Shown: positions 9,170 to 17,986, numbered from the stretch's first letter. The stretch: DNA of 64,000 bases from Rhodoblastus sp963704565 (GCA_963704565.1 OY969917.1:992001-1056000), one strand, 5' to 3'. A program made the numbers and translations. The notes: generated from the letters alone by a model not told the origin.

Positions 9170-10003
9170 TTGAGCCAGAGCGAAGAGAATTACATTTCAT
9201 GCGGCGAGGCCTTGCGCGAAGCTGATCGCGACCGCTGGCTGGCCGCGCTGTTCGCGCCGGACGCCGCGCGGCCGCATCTTTTCGCGCTCTATGCCTTCAA
9301 CGCCGAGGTCGCCCGCATAAGCGACCATGTCTCGCAGCCGATCCTGGGCGAGATGCGGCTGCAATGGTGGATCGACGCGCTGAACGGCGAAAGGGCGGGC
9401 GAGGCTTCGGCCAATCCGACCGCCGCTGCTTTGCTGGCGACGATTGCACATTTCGACCTGCCGCGCCAAAAGCTGCTCGATCTTCTGGAGGCGCGCCGGT
9501 TCGATTTCTACGACGAACCCGCGCCGGATCAGGCCTTTCTGGACAAATATTGCGAAGACACCTGTTCGGTCCTTTTCGCCCTCGCCAGTCGCATTCTCGG
9601 CGGCGACGGAGCGCAAAAGGCCTCGGCGCCGGCGGGGCGCGCTTACGCTTTGACCGGCCTGCTGCGGGCGTTGCCCTGGCAGGTCGCGCGCCGGAAATGT
9701 TTTCTGCCGCTCGATGTTCTGGCGCGCCACGGCCTGACCCCGGTCGATCTTTTCGCCCACGCCAAGACCGGCGAGGTCAAAGCCGTTCTGGCCGAAATGT
9801 GCGCCCTCGCGCGGAAGGATCTGGCCGAGGCGAAACAGGCCGTCCGCGCCTTGCCCAAGCCGGAGCGCGAGGCCTTTCGCCTGCTCGCGCTGCCGGAACT
9901 CTATCTGCGCCAAATGGAGCGCGAGGACTTCGATCCTTTCGACGCGCCCGTGGAAGTCTCGCCCTGGCGACGGCAATGGGCGCTGTGGCGAAACCGGTTT
10001 TAG
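9170..10003 (+). CDS. Squalene/phytoene synthase-family protein, NDUFAF6-like
   Basis: A 277-residue trans-prenyl-transferase-fold protein. The TTG at 9170, three bases after the upstream stop, is taken as start because no ATG lies near the conserved N-terminal region. MRLQWWIDALNGE matches the LRLQWWRDA block of the NDUFAF6/COG1562 branch. The aspartate-rich DDxxD catalytic motif of true squalene/phytoene synthases is not visible (the equivalent reads NAEVARISDH), so a non-enzymatic assembly role, as for NDUFAF6 in complex I, is as likely as a terpenoid role. Confidence 0.7.
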   Translation: MSQSEENYISCGEALREADRDRWLAALFAPDAARPHLFALYAFNAEVARISDHVSQPILGEMRLQWWIDALNGERAGEASANPTAAALLATIAHFDLPRQKLLDLLEARRFDFYDEPAPDQAFLDKYCEDTCSVLFALASRILGGDGAQKASAPAGRAYALTGLLRALPWQVARRKCFLPLDVLARHGLTPVDLFAHAKTGEVKAVLAEMCALARKDLAEAKQAVRALPKPEREAFRLLALPELYLRQMEREDFDPFDAPVEVSPWRRQWALWRNRF

Positions 10004-10025
10004 AATATCACCTGCGTCGCCGATT

Positions 10026-10121
10026 CCCTCCCCCTTGTGGGGAGGGTCAGGGTGGGGGGAGGCAACATGCTGAAACGTCCGGGTTCTTCCCCCACCCCAG
10101 CCCTCCCCACAAGGGGGAGGG
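10026..10121. repeat. Inverted G/C-rich intergenic palindrome
   Basis: Two inverted arms, CCCTCCCCCTTGTGGGGAGG starting at 10026 and its complement ending at 10121, flank about 25 bases. This type of palindromic unit is common between genes in alphaproteobacteria and can fold as a long hairpin between two convergent genes, probably also ending transcription. Confidence 0.75.
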
Positions 10122-10157
10122 AGCGGCCGTTCCCGTCCGGCTGGATGACGCTGAAAT

Positions 10158-11568
10158 TCAAGCTTCCGCCAGCCAGGCGCGCAAATCCGCCTCGGCGCGG
10201 GCGGACAAAGCGCGCTTTTTGGCCAGCGCCTTTTCCGGGCCGCGCAGGCGCTTGCCGTCGGGCGCCTTGGGAGAAAAATCGAGCGGCGGGAACAGGCCGA
10301 AATTGACGTTCATCGGCTGGAAACTGCGCGGGCCCGCGTCGATGGTCTCGATATGGCCGCCGGTGATGTGGTTGAGCAAGGCGCCCAAGGCCGTGGTCCG
10401 GGGCGGCGGGAGCAGGGTCCGGCCCAGCCGCTCGGCCGCCGCCATGCGGCCGGCGATCAGGCCGATGCTGGCGCTTTCGACATAGCCCTCGCAGCCGGTG
10501 ATCTGGCCGGCGAAGCGCAGGCGGGGCTGCGCCCTCAGCCGCAGTCTTTCATCGAGAACCTTGGGCGAATTCAGGAAAGTATTGCGGTGCAGCCCGCCCA
10601 GCCGGGCGAATTCGGCCTGTTCGAGGCCGGGGATTTTCCGGAACGTCTCGGCTTGCGCGCCATAGAGCAATTTGGTCTGGAATCCTACCATATTATAAAG
10701 CGTTCCCAATGCGTTATCCTGCCGAAGCTGAACAATCGCGTAAGGTTTGACATTGGGGTTGTGGGGGTTGGTCAGGCCGACCGGCTTCATCGGCCCGTGG
10801 CGCAGGGTTTCGCGGCCGCGCTCGGCCATGACTTCGATCGGCAGGCAGCCGTCGAAATAGGGCGTCTTTTCGAAATGCTTGAACTCGGTCTTGGGGCCTT
10901 GGATCAAGGCGTCGACGAAGGCCTCGTATTGGTCGCGGTCGAGCGGGCAATTGATGTAATCGGCCCCGGTCCCCCCCGGCCCGGCCTTGTCGTAGCGCGA
11001 TTGGAACCAGGCCTTTCCCATGTCGATCGACTCGCGATGCACGATCGGGGCGATGGCGTCGTAAAAGGCCAGCTCCGCTTCGCCGGTGAGCGCGCCGATG
11101 GCGGCGGCGAGCGCGGGCGAGGTCAGCGGCCCGGAAGCGATAATCACATTGTCCCATTCCGCCGGGGGCAGGCCCGCCACTTCCCCGCGTTGGATTTCGA
11201 TCGAAGGCTCGCTTTCCAGCGCCTGGGTCACGGCGGCGGCGAATGCGTCGCGGTCCACCGCCAGAGCGCCGCCGGCCGGCACCTTATGGGCGTCGGCGCA
11301 ACGCAGGACGAGCGAGTTCGAGCGCCCGCATCTCCCGATGCAGCACCCCGACGGCGTTGGTCTCGCAATCGTCGGAACGGAAGGAATTGGAGCAGACCAG
11401 TTCGGCCAGGAAGCCGGTCTTGTGAACGTCGGTGGCGCGCTCGGGCCGCATTTCGTGCAGCACGACCGGAACGCCCGCGCGGGCGATTTGCCAGGCGGCT
11501 TCCGAGCCGGCGAGCCCGCCGCCGATGATGTGAATCGGGGCGGGGGAGGAATTTTGGCGATCTGTCAT
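10158..11568 (-). pseudogene. trmFO: trmFO (folate-dependent tRNA m5U54 methyltransferase), frameshifted
   Basis: TrmFO uses methylene-THF and FADH2 to methylate U54 of tRNA. The N-terminal part (from 11568) has the FAD-binding IHIIGGGLAGSEAAW, VVLHEMRP and AELVCSNSFRSDD motifs. The C-terminal part, in another frame, resumes with the expected VPAGGALAVDR and runs to AWLAEA. The frames join near 11317-11318: reading GAC instead of GAAC on the minus strand restores EMRALDSLVLRCADAHKV, so one extra A (T on the plus strand) is the simplest cause. All other conserved segments are intact, so either the lesion is recent or it is a sequencing error. A second, truncated copy of the 5' end lies at 12728-12987. 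Confidence 0.88.
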
Positions 11569-11612
11569 GCGGCTGTGTAGAACAAGTCGCGGCGTCAGGG
11601 AAAGGCGCCGTT
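11353..11612. repeat. 260-bp direct repeat, copy 1 (5' end of trmFO)
   Basis: Covers the first 72 or so codons of trmFO plus 44 bases upstream. It matches 12728-12987 in the same orientation over exactly 260 bases with about 11 substitutions. All substitutions lie in the coding-interior half. The final roughly 120 bases (first codons and upstream) are identical. Confidence 0.9.
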
Positions 11613-11651
11613 CGATTGGCGACCGTTATCGGCATGGCAAGGAGCGAAACG

Positions 11652-11687
11652 CAAAAAAAACAAGCCGCCTCGTGAGGCGGCTTGTTG
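11652..11687 (-). terminator. Intrinsic terminator for minus-strand PEP-CTERM gene
   Basis: Stem ACAAGCCGCCT / AGGCGGCTTGT around a short loop. On the minus strand it is followed by a run of T (eight A at 11653-11660 on the plus strand). It lies about 30 bases past the stop of the gene at 11719-12417. Confidence 0.88.
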
Positions 11688-11718
11688 AAGCAGATTGAAA
11701 ACGGACGTGACGCCTCGG

Positions 11719-12417
11719 TCAGGCAATCCGGGTCGCGGACGCGCGGCGATATCCCGCAAATCCGAGACCGAAGAAGCCGAGCAGCATCATCGCCCAGGTC
11801 GAGGACTCGGGCACGGCGGGTTCGCCGGCGGAGAAAGTTTGATAGGTTGCGGCTCCGGGGGCCAGGAACTGGCCTGTGGTGCCGCCGTCGCAGCAATCTT
11901 CGGCGCCATAGACGTTCAGCGTATAGGTTCCGGGAATGGTGAGGTCGACCGTCCCGAAAAGCGTGTTGTTGGCGTCGTTAATGTTGCCCGCCCACCACAA
12001 ATTGTTATTCGACGTCATCAGCACCGCGCCGGTCCCGAGTCCGGGGCCGTTCATGATGAGCGTGCCGCCCCAGCCGAAGTCGATGCCCAGTTTGAACGAC
12101 CACGTTCCCTCGTCCGCCGAGCTGACGGTGAAGGTCACGGAATCGTTGTAGATCAAATCCCCAGACGATCCGCCGACGCCGCTGTTGTGGACGTTATTCC
12201 AGACCGGAACGGTCTGGAAATAATAACCGGACGGTGGCGTGGGATGGGCGGCCAGGGCGGCGTCCCAGGCGGCGACATAGTCCGCGGAGGCACCGCCCCC
12301 GGGAACGTCGCCGGAATAGGGCAGGGCGTCAATGGTTATGATGTTGGTGTTGGCGAGCGCCGGGGCCGCGCCGAGGCCGAGAAGGGCGGTCGCAATGGAT
12401 AACGCCTTGAACTTCAT
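11719..12417 (-). CDS. PEP-CTERM sorted exported protein (CC-x-G type)
   Basis: A 232-residue exported protein. The start at 12417 has AGGGG nine bases upstream and gives a proper signal peptide (MKFKALSIATALLGLGAAPA). The C-terminal sorting signal is a variant, VPESSTW in place of VPEPSTW, then MMLLGFFGLGFAGY and RR. Before it stand a TVDLTIPGTYTLNVYGAEDC segment and a CCDGG motif, like the cysteine-pair group of PEP-CTERM proteins. It lies between the two trmFO repeat copies, so it may have arrived or been rearranged with them. A clear terminator follows. Confidence 0.85.
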   Translation of the reverse strand: MKFKALSIATALLGLGAAPALANTNIITIDALPYSGDVPGGGASADYVAAWDAALAAHPTPPSGYYFQTVPVWNNVHNSGVGGSSGDLIYNDSVTFTVSSADEGTWSFKLGIDFGWGGTLIMNGPGLGTGAVLMTSNNNLWWAGNINDANNTLFGTVDLTIPGTYTLNVYGAEDCCDGGTTGQFLAPGAATYQTFSAGEPAVPESSTWAMMLLGFFGLGFAGYRRASATRIA

Positions 12418-12727
12418 GGGAAATACCCCTAAACTTGCGCGAGCTGCGCCGACCTCGCAGACGAATCCGCTCATTGACGGACCGCATTTCGCCGCAATTT
12501 AGCCGCTAAGCTTACCTAGGTCAACAGTCTCACGCAGCGTTTCGTCAATGGTCCGTTCCGAAATAGCAAGTGTTCGACGCTATTCTGAAGAGCGGCAGCC
12601 AGTATCCCTTGGCTAAGTGTACATAATATCAGCCATTTCCGTTTCGAACGCGAACCCGGATCGAGCGTTCGGTCGATGCCGGACAATTGCCGATGATCTT
12701 GGCCCATGGACCGGGCGGGCCGGCGCC
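12418..12727. other. Gap upstream of second PEP-CTERM gene
   Basis: About 310 bases holding the promoter side of the minus-strand PEP-CTERM gene and the junction with the truncated trmFO copy. I see no separate gene. The out-of-family tail of the truncated trmFO frame reads to a stop near 12629. Confidence 0.5.
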
Positions 12728-12943
12728 GGCGTTGGTCTCGCAATCGTCGGAGCGGAAGGAATTGGAGCAGACGAGTTCGGCGCAAAAGCCGGTCTTGTGA
12801 ACGTCGGTGGCGCGCTGGGGCCGCATTTCGTGCAGCACGACCGGAACGCCGGCGCGCGCAATCTGCCAGGCGGCTTCCGAGCCGGCGAGCCCGCCGCCGA
12901 TGATGTGAATCGGGGCGGGGGAGGAATTTTGGCGATCTGTCAT
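12629..12943 (-). pseudogene. Truncated duplicate of trmFO N-terminus
   Basis: Opens exactly like trmFO (MTDRQNSSPAPIHIIGGG) and keeps the FAD-binding and AELVCSNSFRSDD segments up to about codon 72. It then leaves the family at a GC-rich junction near 12728 and ends with unrelated residues at 12629. It differs from the other copy at a few residues (for example Q for E after HEMRP, C for L before AELVC). It cannot be functional without the missing three quarters. The AcfC-like gene diverges from it. Confidence 0.88.
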
Positions 12944-12987
12944 GCGGCTGTGTAGAACAAGTCGCGGCGTCAGGGAAAGGCGCCGTT
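12728..12987. repeat. 260-bp direct repeat, copy 2
   Basis: Partner of 11353-11612, starting with GGCGTTGGTCTCG and ending with AGGCGCCGTT. The 1.1 kb between the copies contains only the PEP-CTERM gene, its terminator and its upstream region. Confidence 0.9.
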
Positions 12988-13070
12988 GCAGCCGATTTTT
13001 TTATGAGCCGCCCGGCCTTCGATTCCGACCCAAAGACTGCTAGCCTCGCGGCGTAATGCCGGAGTTGCCC

Positions 13071-13841
13071 ATGAAAAAGCTGGTTTTCCTTCTTGTCGCG
13101 ATTGTCCTCGCCGGGGCCGCCGGCGTGGCCAGGGCCGCCGAATTGCCGATGATTTACGTCTATGGGCCGGGTGGACCGGCGCCGGCGATCAGGGAAGCGG
13201 CCAAGATCTTCGGCGCGGCCAATGGCGTCAGCGTGGTCGTCGCTTCGGGACCGACGGCCAACTGGGTGGACAAGGCGCGCAACGACGCCGACCTTCTCTA
13301 CACCGGCTCCGAAAATATGGTGCACGAATTCCGCAAGGCCATTCCGCGCGCCTTCGACCAGAGCACGGCCGAGCCGCTTTACCTGCGCCCCGTGGTGATT
13401 CTGGTGCGGCCTGGCAATCCCAAAGGCATCCACGGCTTGCGCGACCTGCTCAAGCCCGGGATAAAAATCCTCGTGGTGGGTCATGCCGGGCAGATCGGAT
13501 TGTGGGAGGATGTCACCGGCCGCACCGGCGATATCGACATGGTGCGGGCCTTCCGCCACAATATGATCTTTCCCGCCGCGCCGAGCAGCACCGCCGCTCT
13601 GGAGCAATGGAAAAGCCAGAAGGACATCGACGCCTGGCTGGTGTGGAACATCTGGGCGGTCGCCAATCCCGGCGTCGCCGATGTGGTTCCGGTGGAAGAA
13701 CAATATCGCATCTATCGCGACACCGGCGTGCTGCTGACCCGCAAGGGCGCCGCCAATCCCAAGGTCAAGGCTTTCGTCGATTTCCTTAAAGGCAAGCAAG
13801 GCCGCGCGATTTTCGTCAAATGGGGCTGGGAGGCGCGCTGA
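13071..13841 (+). CDS. AcfC-like periplasmic solute-binding protein
   Basis: A 256-residue exported protein of the type II periplasmic binding fold, closest in pattern to the accessory colonisation factor AcfC group. The ATG at 13071 is preferred to that at 13056 because GGAG lies at 13061-13064 and MKKLVFLLVAIVLAGAAG then forms a standard signal peptide ending ARA. Features: YVYGPGGPAPAIREAAK, the ASGPTANW ligand-loop region, DLLYTGSENM, and LRPVVILVRPGNP. No ABC permease or ATPase is adjacent, so it may act alone or with a distant transporter. The ligand is unknown, perhaps a sulfate-like or organic anion. Confidence 0.75.
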   Translation: MKKLVFLLVAIVLAGAAGVARAAELPMIYVYGPGGPAPAIREAAKIFGAANGVSVVVASGPTANWVDKARNDADLLYTGSENMVHEFRKAIPRAFDQSTAEPLYLRPVVILVRPGNPKGIHGLRDLLKPGIKILVVGHAGQIGLWEDVTGRTGDIDMVRAFRHNMIFPAAPSSTAALEQWKSQKDIDAWLVWNIWAVANPGVADVVPVEEQYRIYRDTGVLLTRKGAANPKVKAFVDFLKGKQGRAIFVKWGWEAR

Positions 13842-13923
13842 GCCCCCAAAGCCGCTCGCCTTCGGCGGCGCGGCGTGCTAACCGGCTGGAACAAAGCCCC
13901 GGGGAAGAACAAAGCGAAGCGCC

Positions 13924-14589
13924 ATGGCCGATATTTTCCGCGAAGTCGATGAAGACGTCCGCACCGATCAGCTCAAGCGGCTGTGGTCGAAATATTCGAT
14001 CGTCGTCGCGGGCCTCGCTTTGGCGATCGTGGCCGGAACGGCGATCTTCGTCTTCGTCCAGCATCAGAAACAGGTCCGCGACGAGACGGCCGGCGCCAGT
14101 TTCGAGGCGGCCCAGGCTTTGGCCGACGCCAAGAAGCCCGACGCGGCGGCCGCGGCTTTCGACCAGCTCGCCCGGACGGCGCCCGCGGGCTATCAGGCCC
14201 TGGCGCGCCTGCGCGCGGCCGAGGAGCGCGCCAGCCTCGATCGCGACGCGGCGGTCAAGGAACTCGACGCCATCGCCGCCGACGGCTCGCTCGACAAATT
14301 GTTGCGCGATGTCGCTACGCTGCGCGCCGGCCTCCTGAGGGTCGACGTCGCCGGCAAGGCCGAGCTGGAGCATCGTTTCGGCGCGCTGATGGACAGCCCT
14401 TTCCGCCACACCGCGCGCGAAATGCTCGGCCTCGCCGCACTCAAGCGCGGCGATTTCGAGGACGCCGGCAAATGGTTCGACCAGATCGTGGTCGATCCCG
14501 CCGCCCCCGCCAATCTGCGCCAGCAGGTCAACGCCTTCCTGTCGCTGGTGCGCGGCGGCGGCAAGTTCACGCCCGCGCCCGCAAAATAA
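13924..14589 (+). CDS. Tetratricopeptide/YfgM-like membrane protein
   Basis: A 221-residue protein with a cytoplasmic N-terminus (MADIFREVDEDVRTDQLKRL), one membrane span (about residues 24-43) and an Ala-rich helical periplasmic domain of TPR type. This is the YfgM-like group, whose E. coli member is an ancillary subunit of the SecYEG translocon and chaperone network. It sits directly upstream of der, the order found in many proteobacteria, with stop and start overlapping by one base (TAATG at 14587-14591). Confidence 0.85.
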   Translation: MADIFREVDEDVRTDQLKRLWSKYSIVVAGLALAIVAGTAIFVFVQHQKQVRDETAGASFEAAQALADAKKPDAAAAAFDQLARTAPAGYQALARLRAAEERASLDRDAAVKELDAIAADGSLDKLLRDVATLRAGLLRVDVAGKAELEHRFGALMDSPFRHTAREMLGLAALKRGDFEDAGKWFDQIVVDPAAPANLRQQVNAFLSLVRGGGKFTPAPAK

Positions 14590-16001
14590 TGTCCTTCACC
14601 GTCGCCATCATCGGCCGGCCCAATGTCGGCAAGTCCACCCTGTTCAACCGTCTGGTGGGCAAGAAGCTGGCTTTGGTGGACGACCAGCCGGGGGTGACGC
14701 GCGACCGCCGCGCCGGCGAGGCCCGGCTCGGCGATTTGAATTTCACCGTCATCGATACGGCGGGGCTGGAGGAAGGCGGCGTCGAGACGCTGACAGGGCG
14801 GATGCGCGCCCAGACCGAAGCCGCGATCCAGGACGCCGACGCCATTTTCTTCGTCGTCGACGCGCGGGCCGGGGTGACGCCGGAAGATCGCTATTTCGCC
14901 TCGCTGGCGCGGCGGGCCGGCAAGCCGCTGATCCTTATCGCCAACAAGGCGGAAGGACGCGCGGGCGAGGCGGGCGCCTATGAAACTTTCGCGCTGGGCC
15001 TGGGCGATCCTGTGCCGCTTTCCGCCGAACATGGCGACGGCTTCGCCGAACTTTATTCCTGCTTGCTGACCGCTCTGCCCGAGGCGACCGCGCTCACGGA
15101 GGACGAGGCCGAAGAAGGGCACCGGCTTGAGTTGGCCGACGACGAGGACGGCAGCGAACTCGATCCGACCAAGCCTTTGCGCATCGCCGTGGTCGGGCGG
15201 CCCAACGCCGGGAAATCGACGCTGATCAACCGCCTGCTCGGCGAGGAGCGACTGCTGACCGGGCCGGAGGCGGGCATCACCCGTGATTCGATCGGCGTCG
15301 AATTTTTTTGGCGCAAGGGAGAGCGCGAGCGAGCTCTCAAGATTTTCGACACCGCCGGCCTGCGCAAACGGGCCAAGGTGGAGGGCAAGCTCGAAAAACT
15401 CGCCGCGGCCGACGCCTTGCGCGCGGTGAAATTCGCCGAAGTCGTGGTGGTGCTGCTCGACGCGACCATTCCCTTCGAGAGGCAGGATCTGACCATCGCC
15501 GACCTTGTCGCGCGCGAGGGGCGGGCTTTGGTGATCGGGGTCAACAAATGGGATCTGATCGAGGACAAGGGCCCGAAGCTGATCGAATTGCGCGAGGAGG
15601 CCGACCGGCTTTTGCCGCAGACTCGCGGCGCCGCCGTGGTTCCGGTCTCCGGGGCGACCGGGCAGGGGGTGGACGGCCTGATCGAGGCGGCGATCAAGGC
15701 GCATGAAATCTGGAACAAGCGCATTTCCACCGGCCGGCTCAACCGCTGGCTCGAAGGCGCGCTGGAGCAGAACCCGCCGCCGGCGGTGGCTGGACGGCGG
15801 ATCAAGATCCGCTATGTCACCCAGCCCAAGGCCCGCCCGCCTTATTTCGTGGTGTTCGGCAACCAGCTCGACCAATTGCCCGAGTCCTACCAGCGCTATC
15901 TGATCAATGGCCTGCGCCAGACGTTTGACTTGCCCGGAACGCCGATCAGGGTGACGTTGAAGCAGGGGGATAATCCTTACACCGGCAAGAAGAGGCGGTG
16001 A
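14589..16001 (+). CDS. der: Ribosome-associated GTPase Der (EngA)
   Basis: Double-GTPase needed for 50S subunit assembly. The first G domain has G1 GRPNVGKST (9-17), DTAGL and the NKAEGR (NKxD-like) element. An acidic linker follows, and a second G domain with GRPNAGKST (203-211), DTAGL and NKWD. The C-terminal KH-like domain ends in the basic tail GKKRR. In the first domain the G4 motif reads NKAE instead of NKxD, as in several alphaproteobacteria. It is 470 residues, normal length, and co-transcribed with the YfgM-like gene. Confidence 0.96.
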   Translation: MSFTVAIIGRPNVGKSTLFNRLVGKKLALVDDQPGVTRDRRAGEARLGDLNFTVIDTAGLEEGGVETLTGRMRAQTEAAIQDADAIFFVVDARAGVTPEDRYFASLARRAGKPLILIANKAEGRAGEAGAYETFALGLGDPVPLSAEHGDGFAELYSCLLTALPEATALTEDEAEEGHRLELADDEDGSELDPTKPLRIAVVGRPNAGKSTLINRLLGEERLLTGPEAGITRDSIGVEFFWRKGERERALKIFDTAGLRKRAKVEGKLEKLAAADALRAVKFAEVVVVLLDATIPFERQDLTIADLVAREGRALVIGVNKWDLIEDKGPKLIELREEADRLLPQTRGAAVVPVSGATGQGVDGLIEAAIKAHEIWNKRISTGRLNRWLEGALEQNPPPAVAGRRIKIRYVTQPKARPPYFVVFGNQLDQLPESYQRYLINGLRQTFDLPGTPIRVTLKQGDNPYTGKKRR

Positions 16002-16337
16002 ATTTCCGTCGCCGGCGTCCCCACTCGATAACCCGAGGGACAGCGGTAATTTGGCGAATGCTATCAAGTCCCCGAGTTTCGATGGCGTTCGAACTGGAGG
16101 ACTGAACGAAAAGGCCGAGTTCCGGGCCGGAAGGGTGCCGGCTAGCGCCGCCAACGAAATCTTATCGGCCGCAAGTACGAAATAGGTGAGCTTAATTATG
16201 CAATTCGTATCATGTCCATATAATCGAACGGTTAGAACAGTTAGGTTATGGTTATTTTATCAACGACCATCATAGTGCATCTATACTGCTTCTGGGTGTC
16301 GTCCATCCCATCACCATAATACTGAAGGCCTTTGCAG
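16002..16337. other. AT-richer intergenic islet with an IS110-type end relic
   Basis: No gene is supported. At 16257-16315 the sequence aligns with 59868-59928 (the transposase-start end of the IS110-type element) at roughly three quarters identity, with mostly transition differences and one 3-base gap. It ends at the same CATCACC. This looks like a decayed end of a related element. Base composition here and beyond the IS5 copy is clearly more AT-rich than the neighbouring der gene. Confidence 0.45.
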
Positions 16338-16376
16338 ATGTCTATTTCTAAGCGCCGTCGAAAATTACTGACCTAT

Positions 16377-17570
16377 GGAGCGCTTTGAAAAAGGCTATTG
16401 GTCTATGTGCTCGGCGGTTTCGCCACTGCGCTGAAGCGCAGATATCGCCCTATAGGGCGCAAATCCGAGCCGATTTGATGGCGGCTACCGCCTCATTTCG
16501 CCCTCATCTCCCAATTTGGACGCAATTCTCCCGTCTGGACGGCCTCACGCTGCCCGGAGCAGAACCCGCGCCCGTTTCATATTCATCGCACAGGCGACGA
16601 ATTGCAGATGACAATTGTTGCGCGCGAGCCCGCGATAACGAACCCGCGCCATGCCATACCAATTTTTCATCGTCGCGTTGGCCCGCTCGACGCCGGAGCG
16701 CACACTTGAAGCCGTCGTGTTGAACCACTTCTGCCAGTTTTTCAGCGGCTTGTTGCGCTTGGCCTTGTAGGCGATCTTGTCGTCGATGCCGAGCGAAGCG
16801 AGCTTTTCTCGCAGGGCTTTGCTGTCGTAAGCTTTGTCCGCGTAATAGGCCTCTTCGTCGCCCTGGATCATCGCCTCGCCGCGCTGGCTGTCGTGCAGGT
16901 CGGCGGAGGTCATTTCCGCCTGCCGGATCAGATCGCTTTCCTCGTCCACGGCGATATGGGCCTTGTAGCCGAAAGAGGTCTTGTCGTTCTTGATCGTGAA
17001 GCCGGCGTCGGGATCGCGCGGATTGACTTGACCCTCTTCATAAGGCGGCCGCTTCACCGCCGCAGCGATGATCGTCGCATCGACCAGCGTTCCTCTCTTG
17101 ACGATCAGCCCTCGCGCGTCGAGTTGGCGGTTGATCTCGGCCAGCAGCTTCTCTGACAGGCCAAGCTTTTCGACCGTCTGCCGGAAACGCCAGATTGACG
17201 AATGGTCCGGCGTCTCGGCGTCGAGCGGGATGCCGCAAAAGCGCCGGAACGAAATCCGATCACGCACGGCCTCCTCGGCCTGCGGGTCGGACAGATTGTA
17301 CCATTGCTGTAAAAGAACGATCTTAAACAGCGTCAGCGGCGGGTATCCTGGCGCGCCCTTGGCATTGGCGTTGATTTGCGCAAACAAAACGTCAAAGGCC
17401 GACCAGTCAATGGTCTTGAGCAAATCTTCCAGGAAGCCGCCGCCTTTCGAATAGGCCTTAACGAAAGCGTCAGCGAGTGAAGGTTGGTCAAAGCAACGGC
17501 GCGACATCGGCGAATCGTCTCCGTGGAGACCCTACAAAATCATGGCGTGGCGACTTTTGCAAAGCGCTCC
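16377..17570. mobile_element. IS5-family insertion sequence with terminal inverted repeats and TAT target duplication
   Basis: The ends are GGAGCGCTTTG (16377-16387) and its perfect complement CAAAGCGCTCC (17560-17570). The match continues inward with one mismatch (A/C) followed by AAAAG. TAT flanks both sides (16374-16376 and 17571-17573). The 1194-bp element carries one transposase gene on the minus strand. The boundaries are confirmed by exact restoration of a reading frame across the empty site. Confidence 0.88.
16545..17507 (-). CDS. IS5-family transposase
   Basis: A 320-residue DDE transposase. The N-terminal region carries the family pattern PLTLFKIVLLQQWYNLSDPQ and FCGIPLDAETPDHSSIWRFR, and the first catalytic Asp is in VDATI. 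The second is in the AYYADKAYDSKALRE block, and the catalytic Glu is in the C-terminal SGVERANATMKNWYG region. The frame is intact, so the element may still be active. The interrupted host gene reads on the opposite strand. Confidence 0.93.
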   Translation of the reverse strand: MSRRCFDQPSLADAFVKAYSKGGGFLEDLLKTIDWSAFDVLFAQINANAKGAPGYPPLTLFKIVLLQQWYNLSDPQAEEAVRDRISFRRFCGIPLDAETPDHSSIWRFRQTVEKLGLSEKLLAEINRQLDARGLIVKRGTLVDATIIAAAVKRPPYEEGQVNPRDPDAGFTIKNDKTSFGYKAHIAVDEESDLIRQAEMTSADLHDSQRGEAMIQGDEEAYYADKAYDSKALREKLASLGIDDKIAYKAKRNKPLKNWQKWFNTTASSVRSGVERANATMKNWYGMARVRYRGLARNNCHLQFVACAMNMKRARVLLRAA

Positions 17571-17986
17571 TATGGAGTTCTTGCATTCCTCGCTGCGACA
17601 CTTTGGGCCATTGATACACCGGTACGCGGCGGCCCACCCTTTTATGTCGCCGTTGCGATTGGATCGTTCATTGGCTCTTGTCGCGATCCAATCACTTGGG
17701 CAGCGCTGTTTTTTGCCGCACTAGCTTGGCGACTCCCACTCCTTAATTTCGGAATCAGTATAATTTATGGAGGTGTTGAATTTGCAACGGCATCAGCGTG
17801 GCAACGTAAAATTGGCTTAAGTGAATCCTATATTTACAGCAGCCATATCCGACAAGCATGCTTATTGTTTATTGCAATCACGATAGCTGCGAGTATTGCA
17901 ATTGCATTTACCGATACTGTCGATCCCGTGAAACCGGCCGTTAAGGCTCAGGAGTAACCTTGCTTTGCGGAATTACAGGCAGTGTC

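Larger units (their letters stand above)
16338..17957 (+). pseudogene. Small membrane-protein gene split by an IS5-family element
   Basis: The 5' part is 16338-16376 (ATG with GAAGG nine bases upstream) and the 3' part resumes at 17571. Removing the element and one copy of the TAT duplication gives a single 140-residue frame: 13 residues beginning MSISKRRRKLLTY join directly to GVLAFLAATLWAIDTPV. The rebuilt protein has a basic N-terminus and about four hydrophobic stretches, including WAALFFAALAWRLPLL and ACLLFIAITIAASIAIAF, so it was an inner-membrane protein. I do not recognise the family. Its base composition is AT-rich compared with neighbours, suggesting acquisition. Confidence 0.82.

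Noticed and set aside
12629..12727. Novel C-terminal domain of the truncated trmFO copy
   Set aside because: The residues after the repeat junction have no similarity to TrmFO and arise from reading into unrelated DNA.
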